6,368 nucleotides of DNA, taken from contig JAZKAD010000020.1 of the NCBI GenBank assembly GCA_040389305.1, positions 1-6,368 on the forward strand, read 5' to 3'. The position numbers were made by a program, and so were the translations under genes. Source of the stretch: JAZKAD01 sp040389305 (GTDB lineage Bacteria > Pseudomonadota > Alphaproteobacteria > Rickettsiales > Rickettsiaceae). Below, piece by piece: positions 1 to 4,893 of this stretch (its first letter is position 1; every line of letters starts with the position of its first letter). The notes under the pieces were generated by a model. It searched no databases. It was not told the DNA's origin and saw nothing but the letters and a program-made list of their open reading frames with translations.

Positions 1-50
1 ATTTATTAAAAAAATAAAATAATATCTTGATTTTATAGTTTTTAACTGCT

Positions 51-55
51 GGGAG
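51..55 (+). promoter_or_regulatory. Shine-Dalgarno of the DUF1467-like gene
   Basis: GGGAG lies 8 nt before the ATG at 64 but only 2 nt before the in-frame GTG at 58. The spacing selects the ATG as the real start. The AT-rich 50 bp before it contain no convincing -35/-10 pair (TATAGT at 34-39 has no partner), so the gene may be read from a promoter or an operon to the left of the window. Confidence 0.75.
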
Positions 56-63
56 AAGTGATT

Positions 64-273
64 ATGAGTATCATGAGCATAATTTTAACATTCACCGTTA
101 TCTGGATTGTAGTTATTTTCATTGTTTTGCCAATTGGTATCAAAATGCCTAAGAATTTTGAAAAAGGACATGCTGATAGCGCCCCTGAGAAGCATTATGT
201 GGGATTGAAGCTAATTATAACATTCTGCATATCTCTTGTACTGACTGCAGTTTATTGGCTTATTGTAGGATAG
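64..273 (+). CDS. DUF1467-like small inner-membrane protein
   Basis: This is a 69-residue protein of unknown function. Two hydrophobic helices (about residues 3-24 and 47-66) flank a short polar loop. The first helix ends in the motif L-P-I-G-I-K, and the loop has a small/polar S-A-P-E-K-H-Y stretch before a basic residue enters helix 2. This layout (helix, LPIG(I/V), polar loop containing a SAP-type motif, second helix with a YW near the end) is what I recall for the alphaproteobacterial DUF1467 family, whose members are slightly longer (about 80-95 aa). The start is ATG 64, chosen by the GGGAG site; the frame also has a GTG at 58 that is too close to that site. It converges with lysC. In many alphaproteobacteria this family sits near ribonuclease J and proS, but no such neighbour is visible here. 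The family assignment is from memory of the pattern, not from a search. Confidence 0.75.
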   Translation: MSIMSIILTFTVIWIVVIFIVLPIGIKMPKNFEKGHADSAPEKHYVGLKLIITFCISLVLTAVYWLIVG

Positions 274-414
274 GTGGGGTCAATGTCATTACAAAAGAAG
301 CGCTATTCCTTTGAGATGTAGGAATCTAATTTTTCATTCTCAAACTCCCATCTATGGGGATATAGCAAGGGAATATCGTATTTGATTAAGGGCGACAATG
401 GATATATATCATAC
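274..414. other. Convergent intergenic spacer, no supported gene
   Basis: This stretch separates the 3' ends of the DUF1467-like gene and lysC. It holds a 12-codon ORF (283-321, + strand) preceded by a GGTGGGG purine run, and two small inverted repeats: ATTCC/GGAAT (305-309 with 321-325) and TCCC/GGGA (346-349 with 357-360). No tRNA cloverleaf or recognisable coding sequence is seen. Confidence 0.6.
305..334 (+). terminator. Weak candidate terminator after the DUF1467-like gene
   Basis: A 5-bp stem ATTCC/GGAAT with an 11-nt loop is followed by CTAA and then five T residues (330-334). The stem is short and GC-poor and the T-run is not directly adjacent, so it would be a poor intrinsic terminator. 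Its position, 32 nt past the stop codon, is right for one. Confidence 0.22.
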
Positions 415-1638
415 TTAAGCTTCTTCGCCAAGCCCAAGAGCTTCGTGCAAAATTTTTACAGCTTGCTCTAGATCTTTTTCTGGTAGCATTAAGCTGATTT
501 TGATCTCCGAGCTAGTCATCATCATAATACTTATATTATGTTGCTTCAGACTAAAACAAACATCGCGGAGAATCTCGGGGGTATTCTTTATACCAAACCC
601 TACTACGGATAAAATAGCAATGTCAGTACTAATAGAGTATTTTTCATCCTTAATTGCGAGCTTAGTTTTGGATATGTCCTCCAGGGGAATAAGTAGCGTA
701 GTAGTCTTCGGATCTTTACGATAAAAGCTATCGATATGTACATTACTTTGAGTAAGTTTTTCTAAGATAAGAGTTACATCCGACTCAATATCTACGGCTG
801 CAAAGTTTTTATTATAAGCGATGCCTGTGATTTTTGGAGTTTCCATGATGAGATCTCTGTTTGTAATTGTTGTGCCCATAATTTCTGTCAATGATGCTTC
901 TGTAGATAGGGCTTCTGTAGAGGGAGCTTCTGTAAATGACGAAATAACTCTAAGGGGGATGGAGTATTTCATAGCAATTTGAACGGATCTTGTATGTAAG
1001 ACCTTTGCTCCTGAAGATGCGAATTCTAGCATCTCCTCGTAGCTTAAAAAGGAGATTTTGCGAGCATTATGGACGAGTCTTGGATCAGTCGTAAAAACCC
1101 CATCCACATCTGTATATATATCGCATCGGTCCGCATCAATGGCCGCAGCTAAAGCGGCAGCTGTTGTGTCCGACCCGCCACGTCCTAGGGTAGTTATTCT
1201 ACCATCTGGCGAGGCGCCTTGAAACCCTGCAATTATTGGAGTAATACCATCTGTTAGAAGGGATTTTAGATAATCTATGTCTATTGAATTTATAAGAGCT
1301 TTTGAAAAATCACCCGTAGTATTAATAGGGAGTTGCCATGCAGTTAAAGACATTGCTCTTGTGCCTAAAGCCTGTAGGGCTAAAGCAAGTAAAGAGGATG
1401 TTACAATCTCTCCACTACTAAGTGCTACATCGTATTCTGCTAAGGATTCTTGCGAAGTCAGGCAAGACAGTGTAGCGCAATAATTTGCTAGCTGGTTAGT
1501 AACCCCAGCCATAGCAGAAACCACCACAATAGGGCTATCACCTAAGGACTTAGTTAGCAGAACTTTTTGCGCTACACTCTTAATATGAGCTACGTTGCTA
1601 ACCGAAGTGCCACCAAATTTTTGTACAATTATAGCCAT
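415..1638 (-). CDS. lysC: Aspartate kinase (aspartokinase), monofunctional with C-terminal ACT domains
   Basis: LysC phosphorylates aspartate with ATP to 4-phospho-L-aspartate in the cytoplasm, the first step toward diaminopimelate/lysine and threonine/methionine. The 407 residues match the usual length of about 400-410. The amino-acid kinase domain covers about 1-232: KFGGTS at 7-12 (nucleotide binding), S-A-M-A-G-V-T-N at 41-48, L-S-S-G-E-I at 73-78, the T-L-G-R-G-G-S-D-T-T block at 150-159, and T-D-V-D-G-V-F-T-T-D-P-R at 176-187. Two ACT-type regulatory modules follow (about 270-340 and 341-405), the usual site of feedback inhibition by lysine and/or threonine. The oddity is the linker: between V-I-S-S-F (231-235) and M-G-T (254-256) lies a four-unit pentapeptide repeat where relatives have only a few residues. 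ATG 1638 puts KFGGTS at the standard position; no Shine-Dalgarno is visible before it. It has its own extended -10 promoter. There is no homoserine dehydrogenase fusion. Confidence 0.96.
   Translation of the reverse strand: MAIIVQKFGGTSVSNVAHIKSVAQKVLLTKSLGDSPIVVVSAMAGVTNQLANYCATLSCLTSQESLAEYDVALSSGEIVTSSLLALALQALGTRAMSLTAWQLPINTTGDFSKALINSIDIDYLKSLLTDGITPIIAGFQGASPDGRITTLGRGGSDTTAAALAAAIDADRCDIYTDVDGVFTTDPRLVHNARKISFLSYEEMLEFASSGAKVLHTRSVQIAMKYSIPLRVISSFTEAPSTEALSTEASLTEIMGTTITNRDLIMETPKITGIAYNKNFAAVDIESDVTLILEKLTQSNVHIDSFYRKDPKTTTLLIPLEDISKTKLAIKDEKYSISTDIAILSVVGFGIKNTPEILRDVCFSLKQHNISIMMMTSSEIKISLMLPEKDLEQAVKILHEALGLGEEA
881..940. repeat. 15-bp x4 in-frame minisatellite within lysC
   Basis: Four units of exactly 15 bp lie at 881-895, 896-910, 911-925 and 926-940. 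Three share the core GCTTCTGTA and the first is diverged (ATTTCTGTC). On the lysC strand they encode a pentapeptide ladder, S-F-T-E-A / P-S-T-E-A / L-S-T-E-A / S-L-T-E-I (residues 234-253). Because each unit is five codons, copy-number change keeps the frame. It sits in the hinge between the kinase and ACT domains, a place likely to tolerate length change. Confidence 0.9.
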
Positions 1639-1664
1639 TTATCTAAAGCATTTGAAGGTAGAGC

Positions 1665-1673
1665 ATTATAACA
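1665..1673 (-). promoter_or_regulatory. Extended -10 promoter of lysC
   Basis: Read on the minus strand this is TGTTATAAT: a perfect TATAAT (1665-1670) preceded by the TGn extended -10 element. No good -35 is present at 16-18 nt spacing, which is typical of extended -10 promoters. A start site near 1658 would give a 5' leader of about 20 nt before the lysC ATG. Confidence 0.65.
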
Positions 1674-1689
1674 GTTGAGTTTAAATTTT

Positions 1690-1702
1690 ATAGTAAAACT
1701 AT
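1690..1702. promoter_or_regulatory. Small palindrome at the -35 region of the lysC promoter
   Basis: ATAGT-AAA-ACTAT is a perfect 5-bp inverted repeat with a 3-nt centre, 19 bp upstream of the lysC -10 hexamer. Its position overlaps where a -35 element would lie, so it could be a regulator site. An AT-rich inverted repeat this short can also arise by chance. Confidence 0.25.
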
Positions 1703-1709
1703 TCGATAC

Positions 1710-1748
1710 ATCCTCACTAAGTATCCTCACCAAACATCGTCACCAAAG
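1710..1748. repeat. 13-bp tandem repeat, three copies
   Basis: The units are 1710-1722 ATCCTCACTAAGT, 1723-1735 ATCCTCACCAAAC and 1736-1748 ATCGTCACCAAAG, with no spacer. The consensus is ATCCTCACCAAAN. Thirteen bp is not a multiple of three, consistent with non-coding DNA. The array lies between the arms of the 8-bp inverted repeat ATACATCC/GGATGTAT, and the left arm overlaps the first unit. Confidence 0.85.
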
Positions 1749-1782
1749 CAGATGTCCATCGGATGTATTACCCATAGTATCG

Positions 1783-1806
1783 TAATGATCATAATAATGA
1801 TCATAA
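1783..1806. repeat. Tandem duplication of a palindromic 12-mer
   Basis: Two perfect adjacent copies of TAATGATCATAA lie at 1783-1794 and 1795-1806. Each contains the 8-bp palindrome ATGATCAT (1785-1792 and 1797-1804), so identical dyads sit 12 bp, about one helical turn, apart. That spacing would suit side-by-side binding of a dimeric protein. No family is assigned and a replication-slippage origin is equally possible. Confidence 0.8.
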
Positions 1807-1879
1807 TTTATTGTATTGACCTCTCCGACCCTCCATCTCCATTTATAAGGTTCATGACGATACCATGTATTTGTATTCC

Positions 1880-4840
1880 CTAAGTACACTCCATAGAAGG
1901 AAGAAGGGGGAGGGGTGGATACAATACTGCAGCGCTTTGAGGGGGCTCACCAGACTGAATGCAAGGAGATATTAAAGGTTCCACAATAGCTTCGGGAGTA
2001 TCAGAAAGTATTTTCTCGGGTAGCGCAGGCTCTGCCTGCTGATAGCCTGGAATTACTCTACCCGGTTCATAACCCAAAGCCTTTTCATATGCTGCATTGG
2101 CGTTTTCTTGGCTTTGTGTATGAAGTAACGCATCGCCATATCTATGCCAAATATCTGCGAGTAAATGTGGATCACTTACCTCGCTCAAATTATAATGATC
2201 TATTGCTTTAGTATAATCGCTTGGATTCCCCGAGATAGCAGACAAGCTGTTATATGTATTTCCCATTTTAAGATGAATGCCTTTTATATCCGCAGAATCA
2301 CCATTATTTTGATCATATAGAGCTAGAGCTTCTTCGTAAGAAGAGAGTTTATCTTCAGCTGCTATATCTCCTATTCTTTCATGACTTTTATCGAGTTTTA
2401 GAGACAAACGCTGTATCTTATCCGAGCTAGTTAGTCCCAGTTGAAACTCATGCATTGCTCTACCGTAACACCGCAAGGCATCCTCTGGGGTATGTAGAGC
2501 TAGATCACCCAATGCTTCATGTCCTTCTCCTATCTTGCTATGGATAAGCACAAGTGTAGGTTTACTCTCTCCAGCTTTTTCAAGAACGCTTAAAGCTTTT
2601 TGATAATTATTGATTGCATCATTATAGCTACCTTCATCTGAATTAGACGCTCTATCTCCGAGACTCTCGTGCGCTTTACCTATCTTTAAAATCAAGGATT
2701 TAGTATTTTTAAATTCTGCGCCACTCAGTTGAAGCTCATTTAGGGCTTTATTGTAATAATCTAGAGCATTTTCAGGGTTATGGGTTTGTTTATCACCTAA
2801 GGCTTGGTATTTTTCCGAGATTTTGCGATGAAGGTTCTGAATATTATCCTTGCCTTTCGTGTTACTCTCCATAGCTTTAATAGCTTTATGATAATTATCT
2901 ATTGATTCCATCTCATCAGATTCCCTATCTCCAAGATTAGCGTATAACTGACTGAGCTTAGGATACAAGCTAGAAGTTTGACGTATTTTCCCTTCTTTTT
3001 CACAGATCGCTATAGTTTCTGCGTAATAACTAAGAAGCTCTTCTGCGATATCATTACTAGGGGTAAGTTGCTCTAAAATCTGCACTTTTTTGTCTAAGGC
3101 TTTTGCAAAGTCATAAGATTTATATGCTTCTAATTTTTGCCCTAGTTTATCTAAGCTATCGCCAATAGCTTCGAATGCAGTCGGAGATGCCGTAACCATT
3201 CTATAGACTTCTATCGCCTTATCGTGATATCCAAGATTGGCTAACGCTTTACCAAAGCAAAGATGAGCTCTCTCATTACTTTCTTGGTCTTTGCCAGGGC
3301 CTTTTGCAGATATGATCTTAGAAAAGGATTCTATTTCCCGTTCAAGTCTTGTTTCTATAGATATTTTTTTCTGAGTTTTGGAGTTATTGGAGGTGGCAGT
3401 CTTAATGCCACTTTCAAATGCGGTAGTAGCATTTATAGATTTTCCTTGTCCTAGTAAAATTACTCCCACTTGGTAATGACAATGAGCATCATCTTTAATT
3501 TTAAGTGATGCTTTGTATTCTGTAAGTGCTTCTGATACCTCTCCTTTTTGGAATAACAGATCAGCTTTTAGCTTCCTAACAATTGATAAATTTTCTGATT
3601 TAAACTTTGTGTATAATGGTATTAATTTTTCAATGCATTCCAATGCCTTTGGGTTTTCAGGAGCGCTCGCAACTTCCCATAAAGCATCTACAAGGCTTAC
3701 TCCTATACTCTTATCTGCTGGAGCAAGCTCAAGGGCTCTCTCAAAGCATGAAGTGGCTTTTTGATACTCCTCCGCTGCATAATGAATTTTTCCAAGTAAG
3801 TTATGAGCTTTTGCGTTTAAAGGATTGAGTTCTAGAGACCCTTCTAAAGAGAATCTTGTCATCTCTGTATTTTCCATGCGACTATAAATAGTAGCAAGAT
3901 TATACCACGAGTCTTCTGTAGGATTTAAATCATGAGCAGCCTGAGTAGCCTCTAACGCATCTTGTAATTCCCCACAGTCATTATAGATTTGCGCAAGAGT
4001 ATTATATTCTTCAAGTGTTTTGCATAATCTTATAGCGTTATGCTCCTTCAAGACTTCGTATGCTTTATCAAAGTTATTGCTCTTGATTAATGCCACTGCA
4101 TATGCAAATAAAAATTCTAGATGCGCTTGTGTGCTAAATTCATTCCATGCATCCGAGGTAATTTGACTTATAGAATCTATTATTTCTCTAGGATCTTGAA
4201 GAAATTTTGCAGCCTGACTCCATAATGAAACCAACTCCTTCTTACCTTCCATTGCAGAATATCGATGATCTACTATCTTCAGGGCTTTTTTACAAGTTAC
4301 TATAACATCACTATAACGTTTTAAACCAAGCAGACTTCCAGCTTTTAGCATATAAGCAGGCTTCATATTATGACCAATATCATTACTAAGTCTTATTGCA
4401 TTTTCCGCGTATTGTAAGGCATTACTATATTGAGCTTCGTCGCCACTTATCTCGGCTTGCCTTAAACTCATCATGGATAGTGTATAGTTAGACAGATTAG
4501 ATACGCTGTGCTTTGGGTCTAATTTTAAAGATATAATTAAAGCATTCGAGGCTATTTCGGTTGATCCTAATTCAACTAACGTCATACCAAGATAATGATG
4601 ATATAAGGCGAAGTTCCTATTTAATTCTATTGCTCTCTGAAATTCGCTGAGAGCGCCATCGTAGTCTTTGTTTCTTAAAAGAGTCTTTCCTCGAATATAA
4701 TGTTGATGTTCGGGGGGCAACATCTCTGCTACAACACGTTGTCTAGGCGCTTGTTGAGTAGTTTGAGAAGATGGTTGTTTTGAAGATGGTTGTTTTTCAG
4801 ACATATTAAGCTCGTAATGACTCTTTGTTTTAGACTGCAT
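1880..4840 (-). CDS. Large tetratricopeptide-repeat (TPR) protein, function unknown
   Basis: This is a 986-residue, probably all-helical solenoid; TPRs bind proteins and no enzymatic domain is seen. Residues 14-35 are a low-complexity Q/S/P tail with a duplicated K-Q-P-S-S. Canonical 34-residue TPRs are clear at about 45-112 (K-D-Y-D-G-A-L-S-E-F-Q-R-A-I-E-L), 275-376 (ending Y-Q-K-A-T-S-C-F-E-R-A-L-E-L-A-P), about 424-480 and 524-556. From about 625 to 926 the spacing lengthens to about 41-49 residues per unit. The tail (930-986) is proline-rich. No signal peptide or membrane segment is visible, so it is cytosolic or exported by a leaderless route; an effector role in a host-associated bacterium is possible but unproven. 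ATG 4840 has no Shine-Dalgarno. An alternative start is ATG 4804 (Met13), which follows a weak CGAGC and precedes S-E-K-Q-P-S-S. It lies 53 bp after tyrS and may be co-transcribed with it. The protein cannot be named beyond TPR. Confidence 0.9.
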   Translation of the reverse strand: MQSKTKSHYELNMSEKQPSSKQPSSQTTQQAPRQRVVAEMLPPEHQHYIRGKTLLRNKDYDGALSEFQRAIELNRNFALYHHYLGMTLVELGSTEIASNALIISLKLDPKHSVSNLSNYTLSMMSLRQAEISGDEAQYSNALQYAENAIRLSNDIGHNMKPAYMLKAGSLLGLKRYSDVIVTCKKALKIVDHRYSAMEGKKELVSLWSQAAKFLQDPREIIDSISQITSDAWNEFSTQAHLEFLFAYAVALIKSNNFDKAYEVLKEHNAIRLCKTLEEYNTLAQIYNDCGELQDALEATQAAHDLNPTEDSWYNLATIYSRMENTEMTRFSLEGSLELNPLNAKAHNLLGKIHYAAEEYQKATSCFERALELAPADKSIGVSLVDALWEVASAPENPKALECIEKLIPLYTKFKSENLSIVRKLKADLLFQKGEVSEALTEYKASLKIKDDAHCHYQVGVILLGQGKSINATTAFESGIKTATSNNSKTQKKISIETRLEREIESFSKIISAKGPGKDQESNERAHLCFGKALANLGYHDKAIEVYRMVTASPTAFEAIGDSLDKLGQKLEAYKSYDFAKALDKKVQILEQLTPSNDIAEELLSYYAETIAICEKEGKIRQTSSLYPKLSQLYANLGDRESDEMESIDNYHKAIKAMESNTKGKDNIQNLHRKISEKYQALGDKQTHNPENALDYYNKALNELQLSGAEFKNTKSLILKIGKAHESLGDRASNSDEGSYNDAINNYQKALSVLEKAGESKPTLVLIHSKIGEGHEALGDLALHTPEDALRCYGRAMHEFQLGLTSSDKIQRLSLKLDKSHERIGDIAAEDKLSSYEEALALYDQNNGDSADIKGIHLKMGNTYNSLSAISGNPSDYTKAIDHYNLSEVSDPHLLADIWHRYGDALLHTQSQENANAAYEKALGYEPGRVIPGYQQAEPALPEKILSDTPEAIVEPLISPCIQSGEPPQSAAVLYPPLPLLPSMECT
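2063..2968 (-). repeat. C-terminal array of extended TPR-like repeats
   Basis: This encodes residues 625-926 of the TPR protein. Seven units begin near residues 625, 670, 716, 765, 812, 855 and 896. The helix-A signature is L-x-x-K-I/L-x-x-x-H/Y-x-x-L-G-D (for example K-I-G-K-A-H-E-S-L-G-D at 719-729 and K-I-G-E-G-H-E-A-L-G-D at 769-779). The helix-B signature is A-x-x-x-Y-x-K-A-L. An 8-12 residue polar loop separates A from B, which makes each unit longer than the standard 34. The last unit, at 896-926, relaxes toward a normal TPR. The repeats are diverged at DNA level, so the array is old rather than recently amplified. Confidence 0.8.
4767..4796. repeat. Perfect 15-bp tandem duplication at the TPR N-terminus
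   Basis: GAAGATGGTTGTTTT occurs twice without spacer (4767-4781, 4782-4796). On the minus strand it encodes K-Q-P-S-S twice (residues 16-25). The perfect identity points to a recent duplication or ongoing slippage. Confidence 0.9.
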
Positions 4841-4854
4841 AAAATTAGCACTAT

Positions 4855-4874
4855 CTAGTCATAAAGACAACTAG
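4855..4874. repeat. Short inverted repeat between tyrS and the TPR gene
   Basis: CTAGT (4855-4859) and ACTAG (4870-4874) form a 5-bp stem with a 10-nt loop in the 53-bp spacer. No T-run follows, so it is a poor terminator, which favours read-through from tyrS. A minimal TTGTCT-N17-TAATTT promoter-like pair lies here on the minus strand, but its -10 matches the consensus at only 3 of 6 positions. Confidence 0.2.
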
Positions 4875-4893
4875 AGAGCGGTGGAACAGCCGA

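Larger units (their letters stand above)
1639..1879. other. Intergenic spacer upstream of lysC, repeat-rich
   Basis: These 241 bp between the TPR gene stop codon and the lysC start hold no gene that I can support. From lysC outward they contain an extended -10 promoter, a small palindrome at the -35 position, a three-copy 13-bp tandem repeat inside an 8-bp inverted repeat (ATACATCC 1706-1713 with GGATGTAT 1761-1768), a doubled palindromic 12-mer and a pyrimidine-rich run (1821-1843). No U-tract terminator for the TPR gene is apparent on the minus strand. Confidence 0.75.

Noticed and set aside
346..360. TCCC/GGGA hairpin as a bidirectional terminator
   Set aside because: The stem is only four pairs and there is no T-run on either side.
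500..1483. Plus-strand frames at 500-724 and 1277-1483
   Set aside because: They are antisense shadows of lysC, whose motifs are unambiguous.
1710..1748. CRISPR array
   Set aside because: The 13-bp units are adjacent with no spacers and only three copies, so this is a simple tandem repeat.
1639..1879. Lysine riboswitch upstream of lysC
   Set aside because: No multi-helix L-box architecture or conserved purine core is recognisable. The predicted leader is only about 20 nt, and this riboswitch is not typical of alphaproteobacteria.
3263..3828. Three overlapping plus-strand frames of 63-83 codons
   Set aside because: All lie antisense within the TPR gene, which has clear repeat periodicity on the minus strand. 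The translations are cysteine/phenylalanine/serine-rich and resemble nothing.
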